Origin: Siphonodentalium dalli
Lineage: Eukaryota > Mollusca > Scaphopoda > Gadilida > Siphonodentaliidae
Reading direction: 5' to 3'
Length of the DNA: 64,000 nt
NCBI GenBank assembly: GCA_032622095.1
Contig: CP136061.1
Location: 60,533,301-60,597,300 of the forward strand
Both the position numbers and the translations under genes were made by a program. Positions 40,320 to 52,588 of the stretch are shown here, piece after piece. The notes under the pieces were generated by a model. The model saw nothing but the letters and a program-made list of their open reading frames with translations, made no database searches and had not been told where the DNA came from. How positions within the stretch are numbered: the first letter of the stretch is position 1; every line of letters begins with the position of its first letter.

Positions 40320-40650
40320 TATTTATCTGTGAGTTTACCTGTGTCCAGTTGAAATTTTATTGTAAAAAGTGTTTTTGGACTGTTTTGAGAATTTAAAGAG
40401 CGTTTACTTATTATACCAATAATAATTCTCATAACTAACCTTCTGGTCGACTGTGCGAGTTGAAATTAACAAAAGTATCAAATATGGCGGTCTACTTTCA
40501 GAGTCTACCTGTTTCCAGTCTGACATTTTAGTGGAAACAAATTGTTTGCACGGTTTTAAGAATTTAAAGAGCGTTTCCTGGTTATACAAAATATTAACTA
40601 ATACGATTAGCCTTATCGTGAATTGTGCGAGTTGAAATTATGCACATATA
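40320..40650 (+). repeat. Tandem duplication, two diverged 170-bp copies
   Basis: Both copies run through TCTACCTGTTTCCAGTC-like, GAATTTAAAGAGCGTTT and TGTGCGAGTTGAAATTA blocks. Short pieces (TAAAGAGCGTT; CTACCTATTTCCAG) also occur near 38340-38390 and 38780-38800. Confidence 0.7.
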
Positions 40651-41649
40651 TCAACTATGAATCTGAAATGTATTTTTAGCGCAAGCCCACCCACCCAATA
40701 GAAGAATTTGACTTATATTTCACCGGAGTTGATCTATTGTGATGTTGGTTTGACCATTAATTAATGAAAATTTAGGTACCGATTGTCCATTTATTAATGG
40801 ACAATCTTATGCGCATTAGGTGGGATATTTGTTGGGAATAGAGAATACTCTTGCTCAAAGTGTTACACCTATTCTCATAAATTGTATATTCAAATAGCAT
40901 CACAAAACATTATTCTTACACAGTCATGGAATATAAGTAGTGGCTCACATTGTCGATTGTCATTTTGTTTATCGCGATTAATTCGTTCCACCAACAAAGA
41001 AGTATGTATTTATTTACAACTGCGTATGCTTCAGACGTTATAACATGATACATGAATATCATAAACACATTAGTTCGCAAAAGTAAAGACGACAATTGGG
41101 TTTTACATATAGATGTGTATCACTCAATCTAGTGGGGTGGACTAAAATCTTGAGGACACCTGGTTTTCATATATCTCCATGAAGATACAGATGTTTAAAG
41201 AAATGTCCAGGTGCCCCTATGTTAATGGTGCTATATATTGGCTAAATATCCTCAGTTTAAAAGAAATGTTGCAGCGCAGTATATCAGCCATATGTTCCCG
41301 ACACAGAGCGATATTGTGAGTTGTTTATGTTAGTCGATGAGTCTGTTCTAAAAAATCCGCTGTATCGGGCAGATATACCCTTGTCAGATGTCTGTATTGG
41401 AGGATCCTGAAAAGTCATACGCTATTGACTGCGATTTCTTCTATATCAGAATAAAATATATTTGAATCACACTGTGACCACTATTTTTGAACAGGCCTTC
41501 GATACATTTCCATATCTCTTGACAAATTGTAACTTTTTTTGTGGAAACTGTATTGAATGGAACAGACTCAATTGTGTTATAATATATACATGACCCATTC
41601 TAATATGCACTCCTCTGACGGCTCGAGGTCTCTCAGTTGCAAGATTATA

Positions 41650-44165
41650 TGTATCTCTTAAATAGAATGATAAATATACTTTAATGCTTCTTTTTTACTA
41701 GCTCATTATGTCAATGCCCTGATATCCACCCCCTTATAAATATGACAGTTGAGAAGATATAATTGTTCATGTGACTTAATTGGTCACCATTTGTCGAGAT
41801 TGTGAAATTTGAACGCCAAAAACTCATTAAAACGATATTGAGATGGCCTGGGTGACTATATATATATATTACAGGTGGATATCGGTAAATAGCAAACTCA
41901 TCAATGATTGTGCACATCCTCTCACCATCCGTGACCCAAACGACACCAAATGTGATTTAATTCATCGTATCATTAGAGAAGAATGTGTATGAATTTGGTG
42001 GAAATTAGGCTAGATATATTTGTATCAGCTTTGGTGCAACTGCCATCTTCATGCATGACTTTAACGGTGCCACTTTTGACATATTTAAACCACGTCCATT
42101 AGACTCATGGATGCATGATATACTGGAGATGATTGTATATTGGTTTGGTAGTAATAAGCAACTAAACAATTTCTTATCATAGTTATGACCCCCCCCCCCC
42201 CATATCTCACCCAAACGGCAGCAATTTGGCGTCTTTAAATCACACGATTATATTTCTCATATCATGGAGAAGAATAATATATCAATTTGGTGGATATCTG
42301 CGCTAAAATAGTTTATTAAATCAACCGTTGATGCCCCCCATGCAACGCTGAGTCGCGGAGGTGATTATGTATGCATTTGGTGGAAAAACTATTTCACCAT
42401 ATTTTTTTAAAATTTGCCGCCCTTCCCTATTTTCTTCCCCTGACACCAACAGCATCACTTTAGAAAATTTTAACCCGCCCCGTTATCTTCCTTGTAAAAA
42501 GTTACCCCTCTTGGACTGCCTTGGTGCCATCTCGATTGTACCCCGTGGAGTTTTATATAGAACACATACAGACAGAAAGACAGACAGCACGATTTGATTC
42601 CTCGTATCATTTGAGAAGACACTACATCTGTGACACTATATCCCGTTATGATGTGGCTTCAAAAACTAGTCAGTGGACAACAAGACAGACAAGTATCAAA
42701 TAAAACAATAAGTTAATATGTAATCACAACGTGAAACTTCAGTCTTGTTGGGAATATTTTCGTTTGACTCAACAGACTGCATCATATATAGTTGCACACG
42801 ATCGCCAATAAGTGATACTACAATCAACGTTTGAACATAATACGAAATTCTCCATAGGGTTCAGTGTTAAATTTTGATCGCAACTGTAGCCAGCAAGAAT
42901 CATCTGATCACATCCAAACTGCAGCCAGCAAGAATGAACTGATCACATCAAAATTTTCATAAATACATGTAAGGGTCATAGCTAGTAGTTTTGAGAACTT
43001 TCAAATCGCACCGATCACCATACGCCAGATGGCACCATCTATCGTTTTCTGTAAATACGAAACGCTATGTTGACCCCGATTTAGGCCGACCCGCCAAAAT
43101 TCAAGAATGGAAACAAGTCAATCCTGAAAACACACATACTAGGCATACAGAATCCGTTTTCAGATCGCTTTTAACAAACCAAAAATGCAAAATGACATAA
43201 GGAATCCGACTATTTGGTGATAATAAATAAATACATGCGGTCCAAAAAAGTCCGAAAATTCCCTTTGAAATGCCATTGGAAATTGAATTTGGCGACACGC
43301 AAGCTTTGTGCAACAAAACGTCCCTTGCTTTTCTCCCTCCCCTACTATTAAGAGAAAGGGGAAGGTACTAGACGCAGTCTCTACCTTTGCATATGGGCAT
43401 TATTATTTATAGAAGCAGACCTGTATTGCTCTAAACAACCGTTTAGTTACATTGGGGGGGGGGGGGGTTACCATGAGTGGGCGATGACTGCATCATTGCT
43501 TATTTCCAGGAACAATATTTAATTTACACGATGAAATATTTTGGGGGGCACTAAATTTGATAAGAATATTTTTAGATGCCGATTACCACCAAACTTATAC
43601 ATAATCATCTCCATGATATCCGGAGTCTAATGGATGTGATTTGAATTGGAGCAGTTCGGGTCAAGAGTGGGGAGGGGAGGGACACCAAACGTCGGTGGGC
43701 TTCTAAAATATCGTAACTGCAGTGGAATTAGCACTGCATGTACAACATTTTAGAAGCCCTCAGATGCAACGCTGATACAGATATGTTTAGCACTAATTTC
43801 GACCAAATTCGTACACATTCTTCTCCAATGATACGAGGAATCAAATCATGTGGGTTAAAGATGCCACAATTGGTGCCGTTTGGGTCAGGGAAGGGGAGAA
43901 GAGGGGCACTAACATTGATAAGAATGTTTTAGTCGCCGATATCCACCAAAGTTATTTATAGTCATCTCCATAATTCATTCTAAGGAGTTTCGGCGTTAAC
44001 ATCTCACAACCTCGACAGATTGTGACCGAATTAAGTCACTTGAACAATTATATCTTCTCAATTGTCATATTCATATGGGGACGGTAATCAGGGCATTCCT
44101 ACAGTGATCTAGCAAAACAGATACATAGAAGAAAGCATTAAAAGTATATTTATCATTCTATGTCA
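41650..44165. repeat. Cluster of inverted and direct repeats, large terminal inverted repeat
   Basis: The outer ends are inverted copies: AGAATGATAAATATACTTTA at about 41662 and its complement near 44140-44160, continuing inward to the CTGATATCCACCCCCTTATA/GAGAAGATATAATTGTTCA block. Inside are about 180-bp units in both orientations with a TTTGGTGGA.AT, ATGATACGAGGAATCA and GTTTGGGTCA signature. A 14-C run is at 42188-42201. No transposase frame was seen. Confidence 0.65.
43330..43515 (+). repeat. Direct repeat, also at 44520-44690
   Basis: Shares ACGCAGTCTCTACCTTTGCA, CCTGTATTGCTCTAAACAAC and GATGACTGCAT.ATTG with 44520-44690, same orientation. A run of 14-15 G is at 43455-43469. Confidence 0.8.
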
Positions 44166-44519
44166 GGGTTAATGGACGGTCTACTGCACACTCGTAAACT
44201 AGATCGTTTAGTATACGAATGTCCAGTCGCTGAGTTGAGTTATGGCTCATGGGTTCATAACCAAGACTGTGATGACCACCATGTCTCTTAAAACTATGGC
44301 ATAATTCCAGTTGATTGCTCTCTGCTTGAGTGGACCACACTGCATATCAAAAACCTCTCAAATGTATTAAAAAATTCATTGTTTTGTCATCTCTTAATAA
44401 TTGCTCAGATTATATATACAATGAAGATGACGAAGTGTGAAATTCAAGATTTCAAACCAAGTAGATCCAGATAAATTCTTGCAATTTTGGCTGGATGTAT
44501 GCGAAAGGTGCGTCTTTCC

Positions 44520-44690
44520 TTTCAGAGAAAGCGGATGGTGATACACGCAGTCTCTACCTTTGCATATGGGTATCAGTATTTATAGCAGAGTACCTGTATT
44601 GCTCTAAACAACCCTTTAGTTACATGGGGTGGTGTACCATGTGTGGGTGATGACTGCATGATTGATTATTTTCAGAAAAAATATTTGTTT
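44520..44690 (+). repeat. Direct repeat, second copy of 43330-43515
   Basis: About 85% like 43330-43515; lacks the long G run (GGGGTGGTGT in its place). Confidence 0.8.
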
Positions 44691-44867
44691 TTACCACATT
44701 TGAACCCAAAATCTGAGAGTAACTGCTTTGAGCAAAAATACTTTATTCATATCAATTTCCCCCAAATGTAGTGTTCCCATAACTGTAACATGGATAATGC
44801 CGGGTCACCCTGGTAGTATGTATAATGTACATACATGTAACACAAGTAAGTCCTAGGTATAATGATA

Positions 44868-46015
44868 CTTATTATCCACCACTTAACTAACACTATTTTC
44901 GATTGGGTAAAAGCCTCCATGTGATAATCCGGGAAAAAGTCATATTGGACTCCCGAATGTCATTTTGGACTCCCAAGTGTGCAATATCATTTTTTATTAT
45001 CCATCCCTTAACTAATACCATTTCCGATTGGGCAAAAGCCGCCACGTGATAGTCCTGGAAAAAGTCATATTGGACTCCCGAAAGTCATATTGGACTCCCG
45101 ACTGTACAATATCACTTTTCATATTGGACTCCGTGACGTCACGAATTAACACTATTGCGAAATGAATCGGTGAAATTGTGATGCGCGCGCAACATTGATG
45201 GATTTTATCAGACGTTTCACTTCCGCATTGAGTTTTTTCTCACTTCCGTGTTTACTTTTCCAAATCATGCTTTCTGATGATCAATATACGGTACAGGCTT
45301 TTATAGAGAATTAAGTGCCGACAAATACCCAAAATAACCACAAAAGTTTTATTTTCAAAATTTGGATAAACATACAGATGGATAATAAAAAATGTCATTA
45401 TACAATGTTGTGTACAGTATGAGTTTTTCTTGTACTCGTCCAGGTTGTGGTGAAAAGTCATATTGGACTCGACAATGGTGTGTCTCGTCCAATATGACTT
45501 TTCACCACAACCTGGACTCGTACAAAAACACATACTGTACACAACATTGTATAATAACTTTATATTATCGGGACTATGTGACGTCACGAATTAACTCTAT
45601 TGCGAAATGAATCGGTGAAATTGTGATGCGCTCGCAAAACTGGTGGATTTACCAGACGTTTCACTTTCGCATTGAGTTTTTTTTTTTCACTTCCGTCTTT
45701 ACTGTTCCAAATCATGCTTTCTGAAGATCAAATATAGGTTTTAATAGATATTTAAGTGCCGACAAATACCAAAAATAACCACAAAAGTTTTAAATTCCCA
45801 AAATTTGGATAAACATACAGATAGATAATAAAAATGTCATTCTACAACGTTGTGTGCAGTATCAGTTTTTCTTGTACTCGTCCAGGTTGTGGTGAAAAGT
45901 CATATTGGACTCGACACTGCGTGTCTCGTCCAATATGACTTTTCGCCACAACCTGGACTCGTACAAGAAAAACACATACTGTACACAACATTGTGTAATA
46001 ACTTTATAATATGAC
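44868..46015. mobile_element. Composite foldback cluster, second locus
   Basis: Two outer-end blocks in tandem (about 44870-44990 and 44990-45120: TTATTATCCATCCCTTAACT and CATATTGGACTCCC repeats) and then two modules in reverse orientation (45125-45565 and 45570-46012), each with the TGACGTCACGAATTAAC end and a 160-bp palindrome (45399-45553 and 45843-45999). Same family as 14930-16630. It begins just 130 bp beyond the candidate polyadenylation signal of gene 2. Confidence 0.85.
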
Positions 46016-46141
46016 TTCGGCTAGGATGATCTGACTTGAGGGGATATGATTTATTGTAGAAATGAATTAATATCATTTGGATATATATATATATATCTGG
46101 AATATTAAATAATAACCAATATTTTAATTGTACAGAAAGAA

Positions 46142-46147
46142 TTTATT
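46142..46147 (-). terminator. Possible polyadenylation signal of gene 2
   Basis: AATAAA on the minus strand, 309 bp downstream of the gene 2 stop codon. The distance and the AT-rich setting fit a 3' UTR end, but AATAAA is expected often by chance here. Confidence 0.45.
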
Positions 46148-46455
46148 TATGTTATAAATAAATGAATGCATGAATCTATTGTATTGGCCAAGTCATAATG
46201 CATTTTCACAAATACATGCGCTACCACTGTCGGTTGCACCTTAAATAACAAACTAGTCCCCATTTATACAGGTGCAGACTCTGTGCTCGACGTAGGTCAA
46301 CTATGTTGATATAACAACACAGCAGCAGAGCTATATAGCCATTGTCATAAAAAACGTCTGATCAACTCATTTGTCAATTTTGTCCGAACTTCTATATTAA
46401 GCCTAAATAGTGATGTATGCGGTATCCTGCCAGCCCATAGTCCAGATCTACGCCT

Positions 46456-46535
46456 CTACTTTCCATCAGAATCTGGGTCATCAGGATCATCGATCTCATC
46501 TTCTGGCTGTTCGAGTTTTATCACCACATCCAAAA
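46456..46535 (-). CDS. Gene 2 terminal exon, acidic tail and stop
   Basis: Two bases complete Val, then LDVVIKLEQPEDEIDDPDDP, DSDGK and TAG. Thirteen of the last 18 residues are acidic, Pro or Ser. Acceptor CTTATATTTCAG. Separated from exon E by a 6.1-kb intron full of repeats. Phase match with exon E (1+2) and a stop at the end of a coding-like stretch support it; the sequence itself is not a known motif. Confidence 0.75.
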
Positions 46536-49500
46536 CTGAAATATAAGGCCATTAAGAATAAATACATGTGTTCTCAGGCAATCATATATGGGAACTTTTA
46601 AATTTTGGCCACTTTCGGAACCCACCATCCCAGTTTTCTACTATTTTAAAAGTTTGTTTATTACATGTTTTCGGGTACCAATACCTTTATTTGTATTAAC
46701 ACCCTTTATATTAAATATAAATTGAATATTATGTTTTTATTCTTCCATTATTCAAAGAAATTCCACTAATACCTGCATAGCCATCCAACGAATCACATAT
46801 GCTTTTTCTATTTATATTGTCTTGTAAAAGATATTTACATAATTACTTTTGAGTTAAAATGTATATTCAGGGTAGGATCATAATAGTTTCACAGTTTTAT
46901 ACTCATACCCATTATAAAGGTCAAGTATGATTATAATTTTGGTGATCTCAAACAACCAATAATGTGCATTTAATGCTAATTGAATTGTTCGCCAGGCTCT
47001 TGTAGCTGCAAACAGATTATATTCTAGCCTTATACTATCCGCTTTATACAACACTGATTACCATCATGGTTCAAAAACGCATTAGGGCCATCCGAAACAC
47101 CACACCACCCCCAAATATACAAACAACTGTTATAACGACTTACAAGTCGTTATGACGACTTCCAACAACCCGTTGTAACATTTGTTGTCGGAAATTTGTC
47201 TATAAGTCGTTATAAAGGAAAGTGTCAATGACACTGTAGCTCAACTTTGGAAGGACTCTAGTTGTTTGCTGAGCAATGAATATAATGATAAAGAAGGACA
47301 GCCAAAAAGATACAGTAAAGTTCTTATATTGTGACCCTTTCACATCTGCATATCACCATTAGCATCCATGATCAATTCATGATTATACAACCAAAGGCAG
47401 AACATGTAGCCCATGCCAAAGGATTTAGTCATGCAAAGAGTAAAACACAAGAAGCTGCTGGCAGCCATGTTTTATGGCCGATTGAGCCCAAAATGACTTG
47501 TTCCAATCTACATGTCAAGATGGCCATGTTTTTTGGCGAATGACCCTAATATAAATCACTTCCCAGCTACTGAGCCCATGCCAAAGGATTTAGTCATGCA
47601 AGAATAAAATCCAAGATGGCTGAATGACCCCAAAATGTCTGTTTCCCATCTACATGTCTATATTAACATTCACGGCAAATTTCACGATGGTCAGACGTTA
47701 AATTTTGAAATCCAAGATGGCCACTGGCGGCCACATTTTTTGCCCGAATGACCCCGAAATGACTCGTTTCCATCTACATGTCAGTGTCAACAGTCATAAT
47801 GATCTGAGCAAAGGTATGACTTGCAGCTAAATTATTTAGTCATGCAAAGAGAAAAACCCAAGATGGCTCTTGACGGCCATCTTTTATGGCCGAATGACCC
47901 CAAAAATGAATCGTTCCCATCAACATGTCAATGTTAACATGCATGACAAATTGTATGATGATCTGACCAAAGGTACAACCTGTAACCTGTGCCAAAGGAT
48001 TTAGTCATGCAAAGAGTAAAATCCAAGATGGCTGCCGGCGGCCATGTTATTTTGGCCAAATGACCCCAAAATGACTCATTCCCATCTACATATCTTGAAG
48101 TACAATATGGCTGCAGGCGGCCATGTTTTTTTTCCGAATGAACCCAAAATGAGTCGTTCCCATCTACATGTCAATATCAACAGGCATGACCAATGTCATA
48201 ATGATCCTACCAAAGGTTCGACCTGTAGCCCATGCTAATGGAAATTGTTGTCGGACGTATCCACACACACATATGCACACACACGGACGATGGATATCAA
48301 GCCATGGCAATAGCTCAAAATTTACAAAGTAAATTTGAGCGAAAAATAGATAGACTTTGTTCTTATTTTTATTATTAATAATTCTCCAATGTAAACATTA
48401 CATGAAAGCATTAACAAATATTCTGAAAATCATTTGCAAACTAAAATATGTTAACTTTCTGCATGATTGGCGATGTTTGGTGACAATAACTGTAACAGTA
48501 TTGTTTACATAACAATGGTTTCATAACGTGAACTTTCGTCATTGGAGAACTATCAATACTGAAAATAAGAACAAGGTTCAACTATTTCTGCACGCTCATC
48601 TTGTTGGTGATGTTTTTACAGAATTATATATATTTTTGCACATTTACCACTGCTAGTTCCCTGGGTCCCATTAACATCTAAGTGATACTTTATCATGTCA
48701 TGATAATTCTGTGTCATAACATGATTATACTTTATCATTATAATACTTTATCATGACATGGTTGTACTTTGTTGTGCCATGATGCTACTTTATCATAACG
48801 TAATAATAATTTATAATTGCATAATGCAAATTTATAATTATATGGTAACACTTTATCACTCTGCATGATGATACTTCAATTATAGTGGCATGATGGCATT
48901 TTCTCTTTGCATGGGGATACATTATCATTACATGATGATACTTTATCATGACATGATAGTACTTTCGCATTACACGGTAGTAATATTTATCATTGTTTGA
49001 TGATACTTTGATGCTATGTTGTGTCAAAGGTGGAAGGAAAAGAATAATATAACGGATTGAAGTCTTAAATTCATGACAGGTATTTGAAAATAGTCAGTGG
49101 TTTCTCATTTAAAATAGTGCCTGATAAAATAGTTATTTTGTAAATGCGTATTGTGCGGGTTTGTTTTCGCTCATGCAAACTTCATCTTCAGCTCATTTTA
49201 CCTGTTAGTGCGGAACTAGTTGTAATTTACAATAATTTTGTGTTTACTCGTCGGCACGATGTCGACCCGATGTAACTGCAGCATCATGTAATGCTAAAGT
49301 ACCATCATGTAACTGTATAATCAAGTAATGCTAAGGTACCATCATATAATGCTAAAGCACCAACATGGAATAATAATGTATCACCAAGTAGTTAGTGATA
49401 AAGTAAAATAATGTAATGCTAAAGTATCAACATGTCATGATAAAGTAACATCATGTAACTCTAAAGTACCATCATGGAATAATAATGTATCACCAAGTAG

Positions 49501-52405
49501 TAATAAAGTACCATAATGTAATTACAAATAATAAAAAATATAGAAGTATAAAGTACCATCATGCAATGATAAAGTACCATCGTGTAATGAGAATGTGCCA
49601 TTGTTTAACGATAAGTATAGCATCATCTAAAGGTAAACTATCATAAATTAAATGATAAAGTGTCACTATGTAATGATAATATATCATCATGTAGTGATAA
49701 AGTACCACCATGTCATGCTAGACGATCACCGATCAGTTATAAAGTACCATCATGTAATGATAAAATACAATCATGTATTAATAAAGTACCACCATGCCAT
49801 GACAAACTATCACCTATGAGTGATAAATTACCATCATGTAAATAAATGATAAAATACAATCATGTATTAATAAAGTACTACCATGTCATGACAAAATATC
49901 CCCTATCAGTGATAAGTACCATCATGTAAATAAATGATAAAGGACCATCATGTATTGATAGTATCACAAGGTAACGATAATGTAGCATCGTGTAGTGATA
50001 AAGTACCACCATGTCATGCCAAACGATCACCAATCAGTGATAAAGTACCATCATGCAATGATAAAGTACAATCACGTAATGATAGAGCGCCATCGTGTAA
50101 TGATAAAGTATCATAATTCCATGATAGAGAACACCATGGAGTGCTAAAGTACCGCCATCTAGTGATAAAGTACCATCATGCAATGATAAAGTACAATCGC
50201 GTAATGGTAGAGCAACATCATGTAATGATAAAGTATCATCATACCATGATAGAGAACACCATGTAATGATAAAGTACCACTGTTTAATGATAGAGAACCA
50301 TCCTATAATGATAAAGTACAAACATATAATGATAAAATATCATCCTGTAATGTTAAATATCATCACGCAATTACAAATTATATCATCATGCCATGACAAG
50401 TGTGCACATAAGGCAGATATGGCATTCCATACACAGCAAAATACAAAATCAGCCTGAATCTTTTGAGCTTTGAAGATAAAATGCCTTTTGTTAGTGGTTT
50501 ATTTTGTTCCACGATATTTCCCATGGTTGCTCATGATTGTAATGAACCATACATTTACTGTCAAATTTTACAATGGCAAAAATAATTAACATTTGACAAA
50601 ACATATTTTTATTTGGCAAAAGTATTGGCAAAATTGCAAGTCACTTTTTTAAGGACGATCAGCTGGGCGCAGCCCAGCCGCGCATATGTTGCGCAGCAAC
50701 ATATGCGCTGGTCGTCCTTATATTGTTTTTGCTTTCGAACATGGGCGCCGCCATCTTGAATTAGGGGCGCCAAAGCAGGCATAATGTCAGTACGGTTGGC
50801 TTTAGGTTTGGTTGGGTTGACGTTGTTTCATAGAATAATAGTGCATGGCTCCGGTTGATGGAATCAAAATTACTTAATGCTAGTATTTATTTCCTATAAA
50901 TGTATCTCCATGCAGTTGTAATCAAATCCCAATCACTATAGATATGTAGGCCTACAGGTACAAACAAAAACATGTTCTTGGTTTTTTGAATGTTCTTCCT
51001 TAGCCTACTTATATTCTAATGATTTGGGTTGTGATTTGAAACAAACAAACAGCCCAAATTATGAGTGGGGACAAACCCATTTTTCTCAATAAATTCTATC
51101 TGATTTTAATTAAGAACACGAGGATCGCTGTGCTGTGGCAATATACGCTAGAGAAATGCACATACTGACATAGGCCTATGTTTGCCATTTTAATTAAACA
51201 AATAATATGCATTTATAATACCATGACGTTGGCAAATGGTCAGAACGGTTGGCATTAAGTTTGGTTGGGTTAACGTTGTTGTTTCATATAGTGCATGGGT
51301 CCAGTGGATTGAATGAAAATTACTCAATCCTAGTATAAATGTAGCTCCATGCAATTGTAATCAAACTGATAAAATCCCAACCTAAATCACTACGGTACGG
51401 TATAGGATTTGTCGGAACAATCAAAAACATGTTTTTGGAAATTGAATGTTCTTCGATCCTTACTTATATTCTAATGATTCGGGTTGTGATTTCAAACAAA
51501 CAAACAATCCAAATTATGAGTGGGGGCAAACCGAAGTTTTAACTCATCTGAACCCAAATTTCCAAGGCCAAGGGTTGGGGAGGCGAGTACAACTAAAATT
51601 TCATCCAAATTGAGAATGGGATTATGGGCCAGTCGAAAAAATGGCATCAGAGAGACATGAAAGGGTGAAAGATGTGGGTGCAATATGAAAATTCAGAGGT
51701 AGATCCCACCCCTACCACAAGCAATCAGCTTCGTGTACGCAATTGCTTATAATAAATATTTATTGTTAATAAATTAAATCTTGACGTTCATATATATAAG
51801 TTAACACATTGAGTTCTGAGTAGTGCAGGTCGTGACTGCATGGTGGTCCCTTGTTACATGGATTTCAATGCCATAATTTCTTGTTAATTCCTCAAGAAGT
51901 TTAAAAATTATTGGTCAATCATTACTATTAATTTGAGGAAACTCTTACAGTATAATTGTATTAGTGGTGTTTTATATGGTTTAGGAAACGTTAACACCTC
52001 TATAAAAATGCAGTTAATCTGAAAGTTGTAGTATCGAAGGTGGATATACTACTAATATTTATTGCGGTGGTGTTTACATAGCTAATCATCTTTTGGCCAG
52101 CCCTTCTGATGAAGTAAACCTTCTGAAATTGTACTGTTCGGTTATTGGTTTCTTGTTATATGTTAAACAGCAATAGAGTGGCATGAATAATTAATAACTA
52201 ACTGCTGTTCTATCGATATCAAAAGTCCATTCAAACAGCGCTTGTCGAAATATAAGACTCAATGTTTCATATACTGATACTATCGCTGATAGAATTTGGC
52301 TATTTCTAAAAGAATTTGGCAAAAATAGTTTTATTTGACAAAAGAACATTTCTGATCAGCTGAAATCGACGACCACAGATAGCTTCGCCCGGTATAAACT
52401 ACCCT

Positions 52406-52441
<36 letters not shown>

Positions 52442-52502
52442 TATATGGCGATGGCTACCCGTGTCCCGGGACCACTGCAACGCGGGTACCTATCGCCAAA
52501 TA

Positions 52503-52588
<86 letters not shown>

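Larger units (their letters stand above)
35110..46141. other. Intergenic region between genes 2 and 1
   Basis: Eleven kilobases hold no convincing gene. Contents: presumed 5' flank of gene 1 (35110-36150, no clear promoter motif), degenerate tandem repeat (36170-36830), a small acidic ORF (37115-37279), a 345-bp duplication (37340-37985), low-information sequence (38000-40310), a 170-bp duplication (40320-40650), an inverted-repeat cluster (41650-44165) and a composite foldback cluster (44868-46015). Confidence 0.6.

Noticed and set aside
48690-50400. Regularly spaced short repeats as a possible CRISPR array
   Set aside because: Units are contiguous, degenerate and without unique spacers: an ordinary minisatellite in an animal genome.
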